From: Drosophila pseudoobscura
Taxonomy: Eukaryota > Arthropoda > Insecta > Diptera > Drosophilidae
Length of the DNA stretch: 64,000 bases
Reading direction: 5' to 3'
Assembly (NCBI RefSeq): GCF_009870125.1
Contig: NC_046681.1
Span: 29,472,001-29,536,000, forward strand
The notes beneath the pieces were generated by a model. It saw only the letters and a program-made list of their open reading frames with translations, did not search any database and was not told the DNA's origin. Positions 24,350-36,100 of the stretch are shown piece after piece. The translations under genes and the position numbers were made by a program. Within the stretch, counting starts at the first letter, position 1; each line of letters opens with the position of its first letter.

Positions 24350-27300
24350 TGTATTCCTAATTCGTTTTGCATCTTTTTTTGGTTTTTGTTGGTTCTGTTC
24401 TCTGGCGAAGCCCTGACTTTTACCAATTATTGCTAGTGCCGTTGCTAGTGCCGTGGAGGGGTTTGGGACTGGGGCTGGGGTTGGGGCCAGCCAGCGAATT
24501 AGCCTTTGTTGGGCAACCAATCAACTTGCACTGCTTGCTCCACTGAACCCCCCTCTATCTGCTCGAGCACTGCTTGAGCGCTGCCTTCTTTCAATGTTCT
24601 GGCCGCTGGCTTTTCATTACTTTTCTATCAACGTACTTAGGCCATTGTTGTGCAGTTATTTAGCACAATCAACACTCGATGCCGCTGATAGCCGCTGGTA
24701 GTCCTCCCTTCCTCCCACCCCCCCTTCCCCCTTCCCCTAAGCTACCCTCTCAAGAGGGTTTCTTCCTGCTTCCTGCTGCTTTCCTTCATTCGAGAGAGAG
24801 AGCTTCCCTTTGGCTTAGTAAATTTTATCAATAGCAAACATTTCTCTCGAGCCCCGTACGTACTCCTGCCCCTACCGATTCCGCACCGCATCCTGATGGT
24901 CGGGTGCTCACCTGAAGGCAAGATCCTTTGTTCATTTACGTTTCAGTTGAGTTGCACACAAAATTAATGGAAATTGCTCTGCAGAATGTACGAGTGCGGA
25001 GCTCCTACAAGATGTTGTCGGGTGCGAGGGACTTGCAGACAGATAGATGCTGTTGAGTGGGAGACACCGAGGCGCACGGAGGCCCAGCCAGAGATACACA
25101 GAAGAGGGTATTAAAAAATTAACAAAAAGCTGCCTGGCAAAGTGGCAAACTGGCAAACTGGCAGTGGCTATGGCCAGCCTCCTGCCTGCTTCGCCCTGAG
25201 GCATTTCATGTAATTGTTGCATGCCCCATACGAGTCCCAGTCCCATTTGCAGTCCCAGTCACTTCCTGCAATTGCATTCAATTGGAATTATCTATGAATG
25301 GCTCAGGCCAGCCTTAGAGCATTGTAGCAGCAGAGGCTCATGGATTGTCCTGGGAATCTGGCAGGCAGCAGCAAGTACCCGATCTCGGACAAGTTGTTGA
25401 GCGCTTAAGCCGGCCCCACAAATTGATGGAAAATAGTAGGCAGTGTGTGCAGGGCTTGCAGGTGTGTTTGGGTTGTTGAAATGCCTGGATTACTCCTTAA
25501 ATTAGAGCCAAGTCGGCAAGCTACTCGGACACTAGGTTAGGCTTGAGATACTCCTATTCTCCTGCTTGAAATGGGAAATCTCTAAAACGTTAAGCACTGC
25601 CCCTCAGTGCCACTTCATCCGAAAGAGTGTGAGTCTTCGAACGAAGATACTTTTCTCGTCTTCAGCTGCCCCGAGGTGCATTCCTCCGCCCCCTCTCACG
25701 TTCACGAAATTCATGTCTATTCCTGTTCATTCTTCCACTCATCGATTCCATTATATTTTCTCCCTTTGCCTTCTGCTCTTTGCTCAATTTTCACGCTACT
25801 TGTTGATTAGTTTTAAATGAGTTTCGCTGACGGCATTTCCTAACCCTTTGCAGACCCAGACCCAGTCTCCAGTCTCCAGTCCCGGCCTCCTCCAGCCTTG
25901 ATTGATATTTACGCGCTTTGGCTGATTGAAGTGTAATCAGCAAGCAGTCAGTCAGAGAGTCAGTCACTCAGTCGGCAGTCGGTGGGAGGGAGGAGGGAGG
26001 CGGGAGGCCGGAGTCCGGAGGAAGCTGCGAGGCATGTATTAGCAGCGGAATGAAATGAACGAGTAAGTGAGCAAATCGTAATTAAAATGGCGGCAAACAG
26101 CAGCAGCAGGAAGCAGGAGGACGCTTCGAGGACCGACATACGCTATACCCTTACCAGACTGGAAGATGGGCTCTGCATTTCAAGCAGTGCAAAAGAGGAT
26201 CTGTTGCGGGCTTAAGGGCCATGTAGCTGATAGGCTTTCTGCCTGTATAAATGCCTATTTGTCTGATCACAAAGGGAAGGGCACCCCTTGGAAGGGTAGC
26301 AACAAAAGTAAAGCAACAAATTACGCCCGAGGACACAAACAATATGCATTAGAGCCGAAGAACATGAAGCAGCAGAAACAGAAGGAATCACAGAGGAAGA
26401 AAAGAAAGAGATGGAGTCGCGAGGGCTGAGAAAGGGATGGAAAGAGTGCGGGTCAAGGCACTCGAGTGTCTGGTGGCAGTGACGTTGACAGAGACGAGAC
26501 GCTAATGAAAATGAATAATCAGCTGCAACGACGGGGTGGCAATGGGTGCAGTGGCAGTAAGCAGTAGCGGAAAGCAGTGGCACTCAACAGACGTTATGAT
26601 AGGAGAAGCAGTGGCGAAGAGAGCGACATATGGCGACAAGCAGTGCAAGAGCTGCAGAAGTAGCGGAATGGCGACTGAAAAGTGGCTGAGGGGAGGAGGG
26701 GAGCAGGGGAGCAGCGAGAGGCACAAAAAAAGGATGTGTCCAGATTGATTGTGGCCTTTTTCCATTAAATCCACTGATCATTCGCCAAAAAAGATGATTT
26801 CTTCGTAGGCAAAGCGTAAACAGTAGGCGAAAACAAGCAGTTAAACAAGCAGTGAACGAAAGCAAGCATTCTAATGCACAGAATGAACTCAGAGAGAGAG
26901 AGACAGAGCACATTGCGAATGCAGTGGCATGGCAAATGCTAAAATGGGCAATACAAAAGATGAAAGCCGCACAGCCAGGGCGCCACTCATAAATACAGCA
27001 ACGCCGCCAACAAAAGGCAGGACAGACAGGCAGACAGTGGGGGAGGGGGAGTGCGAGGGTGGAAGAGATAACATGCACTCGTCTCGCACTCATCGTGTGT
27101 GTGCGTTGACAGACAAAACGTTCGTTGGGCATCCCATGCACTCCGTCCGTCCCTCCCTCCGTCCGTCCCTCCGTCTGTGTGTCTCATATCTGTTTGTGTC
27201 TGTCAGTCATGCAAGCAGTCTGTCAGTCACTTTGTCCCTTTTGTCAAGCACTCTGGCAGTCATCGTTGCAGTCTCCTCCACTCCCCCCTCCACCCCTCCT

Positions 27301-30177
27301 CAGTCCGGGCGTAAATCAAAGTGAAAAGCGTGCTAATTGCATTAAAAGCATATAAACAAAATGCAATGCAAGTGGCTGTGATAAATATAAAAAACAACAG
27401 CAGCCGAATGAAAGGCCTCCCACCCGAGCCCCAGCCCCCGCCCCCCTCCCCTGAATGTCACAGAGCATATCCCTCCGACCGCCTTTTGTGCTGTGAAATT
27501 AAGCAAATAAGCATGAGCAAAGAGCAAAATGGCTTCAAAGGGGGGCGGGGCAGGACAGCCATGCAGGAGGAGGCGGCCGTAACTTTGTAGCCGTAACGTA
27601 ACCCCTTTTGGGCCCCACTCGCGACGCTTTTCATTTGGTTTAATTGCCAGCAGGCGGGCCAAAGGGCGGCTTTAAAGGGCGAAAAGGGGTTCCTGATAAA
27701 GAGGTTGGATTTTTAACTAGGATTTTACCATGTTGAGCCTGGGCTGTAGTCCAGGAGCTCTTTTTACTTACCTTTAAATGATGGAGTGTGTTTTTCTATT
27801 ACCATTTCAGGGAATACGGATCCCTCGCTATACAGATTGTACTTAAATCCTCAGGTAGTGGATCAAGGAAATACGGAAATACGATGTGGAATTCAGGTGA
27901 ATATTCTGAAGCATGCTCTTTAGAACCCTTCAATTGCAGTCTTTAAATGACACAAATTTACCCTGAGGACAGATTTTCCTGTATTATCATCCCATTCCAC
28001 ACTAAAGAGTCGCGATCTACTTACTTTCCTGTTTAATGAGCCCTCTCATTCCTCGAATGGCGGCCAATATGGTATTGGTATCTAGAGAGAAGAGAAATCT
28101 TCTCTTCTTTTCCCTCCCTTTCAAGTCTACAAAAGAAATTTCTATATATGCTAATGTTAAGAATAATTACGCGCCGATCCAGCTGGTAGTTAACAAGAAA
28201 TATGAGCATTATGGGCTAAAGCCTGGAGTTTGGCTCCTGCAGGCCGGGAGTGGAGCGGAGTGGAGTGTTGCCGAGTCATTAACCTTCGATAAAGAAAGCA
28301 AAGCAGCAGAAAAGGCTGTCTGGATAAGCAAGAACACAATCTGAGCCGCGTTTATGGCTGGCGATACGATGCGATACGCACAGGCTGCCGTTGGCCCCAA
28401 ATTGCATGTACTCAGGGCATGGCTGCCGGTGAAGGGCCCTGGAATCGGTCGTTTTATAGCACCCAATCACGACTCCAACTCCGACTCCGACTCCGAGCTG
28501 GCGGGAAGATACGAGTACTCCATAGAAGAGTGGAGCAGCCGCATGCGTGGGGCAAATTCAATCGTACAATGTGTTGATATATGACACGTAATCAAATGTT
28601 TAAGTGCATGGCACACGCATCGCCAGGGACAGAGAGAGAGAGAGAGAGTGCTGGGGCATATGGCCCTGCTCTTTCAGCACAAAAAATATGAGGAAAATCT
28701 ATAGCAAACGACAGGGAGGGGGTGGGGCAGGAGGCGCCACAGCAAATCCGACAAGTAAATATAATAACAATAAAATGAAGCAACGACATGAATGCCAGCG
28801 CAGCCAAGGCGAGATATTATGACACTGCCAACAGCGATAAAAAAATAAAGAAAGCAAGACAGAGAGAAAGAGAGACAGAGAGACGGGGAGAAAAACAGCA
28901 AAAAGAATGCCTGGCAAGGACGATTGTGCTGGCACGAAGATTCGTTGGGGCAACGTCTGTTTCAGGTCAAGAGCGCATAAGGACAGCGGACGGGTGACAG
29001 GGGAGGGTGGGGGGAGTGGGGCAGAAGTGTTGAGTGGGCGGGGAGGGGGCACGGCCCTGCCGTCTCCCAGCAATAAATATTTTCTGCTTTGTTTTTGTTT
29101 TTTTTGTTGCATTCTTTATTTCTTTAAAGACTTAATAACATTCATTATCCGCATATATTTTACACTGCTACACAGGGTTTGGGTTTTTGGGTTTTGGGTT
29201 TTGGCTTAAATTCTCTATCGGATTGGAATATAATTTCGCTAGTTATGCCCTTAGCCTATTAACATTTAACAATTGGTTTGGTTTCATCATACAAGAGAGA
29301 GGGTTACGGGGTTACACATACAGATATGCCTTAAGGTGCGCGTCATACGTATAAGTTCAGTGAAACGGATGAATGGGATGAGTGTCGTGATTGGAGAGAG
29401 AGAATGGATGAGAATAGCGATATATATATTCGTAGATCCCCCACCCCGGTTATGTCTAGGAGAACTGTAATCGTAAATACTACTGCCGTATGGAGAAAAC
29501 TATCCTTAAAATATATACAATCTTAGGCTACGTTTATTTCTGGGATCCTTAAAGCAATACAAACGGGAACCAAAGAAAGTCAGGAAAATCTATAATATTT
29601 GTGAGTATTTTTGTACGCCTTTACATCGGTACATCTTCTTCTAGTCTGTCCTTAATCTAGGCTTTAGTTGGGACCATCTCTAGACCTTATTTATTCGTTA
29701 TTTCTAGCACAAATGGAATCTGTTTACACCCTTCCTTCCTCCAGAGGATCTGCTTAGCCTAGGAGATGATTAAATACTGGGACCTCCGAGTCCCTAATGG
29801 GTTTTTGGCTACTTGCTTGGGCTTTAATCTTAGATCTATACAGTATCTTTCAAGCATACGTGTGGTGTGTATTCTTTTCTTTATTTGTGTTTCTTTTGTG
29901 TTGAGCATTTTCTTGGGAGCTAAGAAGCGGAAAGCCCAAAGAGGAACAACGACGTTCTATGCTGGAAATGGCCCTAGAGCCCGTCTAATAATTATCTATA
30001 GATATGTACAGACACACACTGAAGCAGGACCGATACGCGGCGTATACTGGATGTAAATGCAAATATTTACAAAGAACTTGATGGGATTTTCCAACCAAAC
30101 AATGGAGGCCCCTCCTCCTCGTGCTCCTCCTCCACGTCCACTTCCTCGTCTCTATTGGCCAACATCTTTGTTAATTG
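24350..30177. other. Intergenic DNA and probable Beat 3' UTR
   Basis: No gene is supported in 24.35-29 kb. The segment from about 29.1 to 30.18 kb lies directly downstream of the minus-strand Beat stop codon. It is AT-rich with several minus-strand AATAAA sequences (for example TTTATT on the + strand near 29116, 29523 and 29686), so it probably includes the Beat 3' UTR. The exact poly(A) site is unknown. Confidence 0.4.
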
Positions 30178-33100
30178 TTATCTACGTGGAGCAGCGTCCA
30201 CGTTTAATTGGGTCGACAGCAGCGTCCGCCTGCTGCAGGTCCAGTGGCAGCAGCACCTCCGATGGCCGCTCCCTCGGACCGTCAGGGCCGTCGGAAGGCT
30301 ACACAGAAAGGCTATTAGGACTGGCAGCGCGTAGAGGGAGATGCGTGCAATTGATTTGGAAGCTAATATGCGTGACCAGGGCGCAGATGAGCCCGTGCCC
30401 CACACTGATGATGATGAGGCTGCCCCACTGGAGGAGGCGGCACTCGCCGCCGCCGAGGTGGCCGCTGCGGGACGTCGGCTCTTCTTCAGCTGCTTGTCTG
30501 CTGGGGAAAGCGAGAGGAGAACAGTGGGAAAAGTTACGAATGTGCGGGGGTGTGGGTGGGTGTGTGGGTGGGGACAACTGTTGCTGATGATTGATGATCG
30601 CTTACCTTCCAGCGGGGACTGGGACTTGTCCAGCGACTGGCGGGACTTGGACATGACCGTCTCCCGTGACTCGAGCACGGGTATCCTCTGGTGCTTGTCG
30701 CTCTCCACGCTCTCCTCGTTGCTCTGCCAGTACACGGAGGAGATTTTGGCGACACACTGCAGGCGGGCCGCCGGGCAGCCCCGGGAAATGCAACAAGGAA
30801 ACGGGAAAACTTTCATCAAATCTGTGTACATTGATAAATGTGCTCCCCACCGATGGGGATCGGGGGGATAATGCGGCGTGAGGTGCACTCCTCCATGGCT
30901 CCATTGCTGTTATTCTCTTGACGGCACAGTAAAAGTTTTATGTTTTCATTAACTCCCAGCGTAACCCAAAAATTACCCGCATACTCGTATATTCCGGCGG
31001 ACATCTCCCACGGACGGAGGACACTTAAATGTGCGAGGACACACACACAGGACACATATGCAAACGGACAGGACAGTGACCCTCCCAGCCACTCGACCCA
31101 CTCGGCCCACTGTGGGCGGCTGCACAGTGGAGCAAAATGGGGAATATTTGGCTGTTATCGAGGCTCTACTGTAACCCCAAAACCATAGATTTCCCTGCCA
31201 CTGTGCCACCCCCGTCCGCCACCCGCGTTCGCATGAAATTTTGTGGCTTGTTCGACATACATTTGCACTTGCAGCCACCCCCTGCCCCCCCACCTGCCCC
31301 CCACCTATGTGATGTGGCGGATGTGCGGATTGGTCAAAGGGGACGGGGGTGGGGGTGAGTGGCGAGCGGTCAGGGGTGAGTGGTTGTGCTGCCAACTGCG
31401 TCCGAATGGATAATAATCAACATGAGCTGCCGTGTTATGTTGTCGCAAATTGAATCAGAAGAGCGCTCTGCTGCCCTGCCCTGCCCTGCCCTGCCCTGCC
31501 CCCCTCCTGTCGCCGTGAATGTATCAATTTTCATGGCTGTAATCAGCTTAAAGCCAGAGCCGGCCCCCCGTGACGCCCTCCCGGGACTCACCTTCAGCTT
31601 CATGTCGCCGTGCTTGAAATGTCACCCGCGGACGCGGAACTCCAGCCCCAGCCGGGCCACCTCCAGGCCCTCGCGGCCCACAATCAGCGGCTCGTAGGGC
31701 CGCAGCAGCGAGCGGTTCGCGTGCATCCCGTTAATCAGCCAGCTGAGATGGCAGACCGGCTTGGAGGCCGCCGAGGTGCAGTTGACGCGCACCATGTCGC
31801 CAATTTGGTAGCGCGGCTGTCCGCCGGTGATCTGTGGTCCGTGCTTCGGTGTCACTGCAATTGGAATCGAGAGACGGGAGAAATGCGGCGGAGATTAGTG
31901 AGATGCTCGTGGATTTAAGGATTAGCGCGGCAGTCGGCATTCGGCTGTGGATGGGTTGATGGAGGAGCCAAAGAGGTGCCTGGGGGAGTCGATTGGGTTT
32001 TGCCTTTCGGTGGGTGGAAAAGAGTCTACTGCTGTATCTAATGGCTTATCCTACGATGCATATTCCGCCCCCTTTGGAGCGTGGAGAGCGACCCTCCATT
32101 GCCATTCCACTTCGATGATTGCATTCCCCTCCAAATGAAGTTGTTTGCCACCGAAAAAGATTGATTGATAATTTGGTTATTGGTTTCCGAACAGAATTCT
32201 ATTTCGCTGGCCAATTAAAGCCCCTCTCCCTCCGCCCCAGACCCAAAAACTAAACAAAATGGAGGCACATACATATCCATATATCATATAATAAAACATC
32301 GAACACAAAAATGTCTATGGCTATTTTTACATGCTGTTGCGTTTGATTTTTCCTCTTTTTTCCTGCTTTGTGGGGCCTGCCTGCCCGGATGAATGTTGCC
32401 CATAATCGAGAGCATACAACGTGCAACGTGCAACATACAACATGCCCGTAGTGCCGTCCCACTGTTGGCTGGCCGCCTGCCAAATGGGTCAACGAGGGGG
32501 AAAAATCAAAGGCGCATAATCGATAAATTCCCATTGATGAAAACTTGCAGCAATTTAAAAGGAAATACGCGAAAATCCCAGCAGATTTCTCACCAATAAT
32601 CTCCATAAATGCCTTTAAAATGGGAAAAGCTTCGAAAGTAGAGAAATTAAAAGGAAACTCCACACCAAAAAAGGGTCAGGAAAAAGTATTGTGCTTCTCC
32701 TTTTTCTTTGCCTTACTTTTGTTCCCCTCTTTCTTATTGTTTTTCCTTGCTTTCTTCCTGCCTTTCGGAGTGCTCTTTCCACTCCCTTTGAACGGCATAA
32801 ATTATTGTATTTTCAGCGACTATTTTTACGCCGCTTTGACATTGATTAAGCTGTGGATAGTCCCCCTTTAAGCCCCCCTCCCTGTCGATGGGCTCCAGAT
32901 ACTGGAGGGTATTCCAGGGTATATCGATCCATTCCCACTGGATCTGCAGTTGTCCTCCTCCCCTCAAAGATACTGCCAGAAAACCTTAAGATCGTAAAGA
33001 TATAGTGCCTCCTATGCACCACGAGGTATTTCCTTGTCGAGTCGTTGCCCCCCTTGTTTTTCTAGGCCCCTTTAATATTTTGGCAAAATGTTGAACAATT

Positions 33101-36100
33101 TTCTACGGTTTTTTTCGTGGCGCCTGGGCGGGTGAGTAAACACTTTGTTGTCTGTTGTCTGTTGCCTGTTGTTTGTTGTTGGCCGTTCGCTGTATCAATT
33201 GGTAATAATTGCTGGGCATTTTCATTATTTAGCCGCCATTGTGCGGCTTTGTTTGCCCAAAGGCTCTCTCGGACAAGGGATCAGCCCGTGGAGGCCGTGG
33301 AGGCCGGGTCCGCGTGGGCCGTCTGGTCGAAGGTGCCAAGGTTCCAGGGCATTGTCCGGCTCGTGGCTCTGGGACTCGGGGAACAATGGAATCAATTGAG
33401 CAACTGAAACAAATATCTAAGCAAATCCGATGCCTAAATAAACTAACAATTTTTCACCTTAATAGCCTTTGCTTTCGCCTTCGAAACGCACAAACCGAAA
33501 GGGGTCAAAAGGGCGCAGTACTCCTTTCGGAGGTGGCTTTAATGGCAGATGGGAACTTCAATGATTCCCGAAATAAAGCCACAGCTTGTTTGAAGTGAAA
33601 CACATATCGATTTCCCCGATATTGTATCTTTCCGACTTTTATTTCATTAAATTTTCCGTGATTTTTCCATCAGAGCCAACAGAGTGCAACCCACTCGTGC
33701 GGTGAAGGATTATGTGGAACCAATGCTGCCCCCGAAAGCCCCCACCGGATATTCTCCATCATATGCAGCTGTGGGGCGACTGGGGCGGGGCGACAGTCCC
33801 CCGAGCATTCTCCCGTTTTCAATTTCCGCGCATACACTTCAATTATCGCTTTTGTCAGTCGTTCAGTCGTTCAGTCGCTCGGTCGGTGGGTCAGTCGGTG
33901 GGTCAGTCGGTGGCTACTAGACGGAGATGGCTCTAATCCAACAACTGGGTCAGACATATATTTTGCCCTGTCATAGCGCCTCATCATTTGCGGGCTTTGC
34001 CCAGTAATTGCATTCAATTATTCCAACCAGAATATCGTGTATCGTAAGCGGGGAGTTCCATTAGTTCCCTTCGCACTTCCCTTTTCCCATTGCACATTAA
34101 TTTCAATGACATTTCTTCGATTCACGGCACTCTGCTTAGAGCTCTGTTCCAGCAGGAAACACGCATCGCATCGATTCGCTGTACAAATGTCCCATAGGCG
34201 AACGGAGCAGAGAGAGTCCTGACTGAAACTCTCGCAAAACCCTTTTCCATCGCTCTTTCCGCTTCCCTTTTGCCTGTCACCTCTGTTGACTCTTCCTCCT
34301 CGCGTTCGCAGCTCTTTTCCTCGTCGCTTTTCCCAGCTCTTCCTCGTGTTTTTTTTAATGGCTCACAAATTCATTAAGTTTATTGATCCGCAAATCGTCA
34401 TAGTCATTATGCCTTTGATTTAATCCGCTTAAACCTGAACCGGCTGGAACCCGAGCCACCACCTCCACCACCCCCTCCCCCTTTAGACTTCCACCCACTT
34501 TTTTTTCGCCATTAAATCCTGAGCGTAATTGAGTAATTTCCATCTGAAAACGGAAACGAGTGTAGGCTCTGATTGGTTGCCCCCCCCCCCTCCTCCGACG
34601 CCACTGTGTCGCACTCCCGAACCATCGAGGAAATATTTAGTTAGCCTAATTATGCGATATACCAATTTTGATTGCCTCCATCCCCTGCCCCTGCCCCAAT
34701 TGAGTGGCGCTCAATGAGAGAGCGACGGAAATGAAGGTGAAATTTGCCCCCGTCTCCAAGCGCAATTGTGCCCCAACGACGACGACGACGACGACGACGA
34801 CTGTCGATGATAAACATCATCATAATAATGAGAAACGTTTGGGGAACTCGAACTGGAGGAGTATTTGGGTCAGAGATGTGTCGATACTCCAAGCATTTCA
34901 TCCGCCTTCCAGGGGGTTGGGGGTTGGGGGGTCTGACGTCATGCATTTGGGGGTTTCCATGCGACAGTTTTGCATGGAATTTATGCGAAATGATCTTGGG
35001 GGAATTAGTTTTGAGCCGGAGACATGGTAGACAGCCATTCGGCGGTCTGTTCTTTGATTTCCGATGAAGATTCAGCTGTGACTCTTGACTACGACTCCAT
35101 CTATGGCTTCAGCCTGCTCAGAAATGCACAGATTCCAAGTTTAAAGCCTTTAAATCTTTAATGGAATATCTGCCTTGAAATCGGACGGGGATGCGGAACC
35201 AAGCAACAAATATCCGCCCGCCGCATTCCCCTTTAATGAGCTTTCTCTCTCGAATGGGCTTTCTCTTTGGGATGAGACGGTGAGGGGGAGGGGGGGAATG
35301 AATGAAAAGAAAGAAAACTGAGAATTTATCTTTTCTTCGCGTTGCTGCAAGGCCCCGTGCGGCACGGCACGGCCCGGCACGGCTTTCCACTGATATTAAA
35401 CACGTTTACTCTAAGTTTTCCTCGGAAGCAGTTTTTCATATTGCGTTCGGCCATATTTTTGCGCCATGTTTTGTTGGATTGCGCAAAAATTTCAAATTAA
35501 GTTGCACAGCACAGAGGTGGGGCAGGGGGGGGGGGGGGGGGTGGATTGGGGAAAATCTGAGCCGGATGGCAAGTCTGAGGCACGGGCTAAATCTGAATCT
35601 GAATCGGAGGCCGAGGCCGTGGCCAGGGATTGTCTGAATCGGAGGCAGGGCTCCGGCGGTGCTCTGGCTGTAAGTGAGCAACGAATTGCATCACGTACAT
35701 GGGCAATTTGCCAGCGGAATACAATACAAAGGATAAATACACACACACACACACACACATCCATGTGTATCCTGTAGTCGAGCAGAGAAACGGCCAAGAA
35801 AAGGGATGGCCAGAGCTTCAGCCTCCACACCTTCTGTCTCATTCTCATTTATAGGTCCACCCGGTAATGGAGCCCACGAAGAAGGTATATATTCTATAGG
35901 GATACAGATTTGGACCTCTACAGATGAGTATTTTTTGCCTGGCTAACAGGAAAGCAAGGTTCTGTGTTTTTTAAGTGGTTTCTTTATGTCATTGAATACG
36001 AATTTCCCTGTATAGATATAGAGACGCACACCTCAACCTCTGTAGAGGGTATCCCCTAGTCGAAGCACCCACCGACAGCACTCGTTGTGCACTTCCTTTT

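Noticed and set aside
26584..27141. 185-codon minus-strand frame
   Set aside because: It is Leu/Ser/Cys-rich low-complexity sequence with competing frames on both strands.
33239..33598. 120-codon + frame in Beat intron 3
   Set aside because: It has no ATG near its start, a Gly/Arg-rich beginning and no splice sites. Only the inner Met at 33390 could start a short peptide, with no supporting signals.
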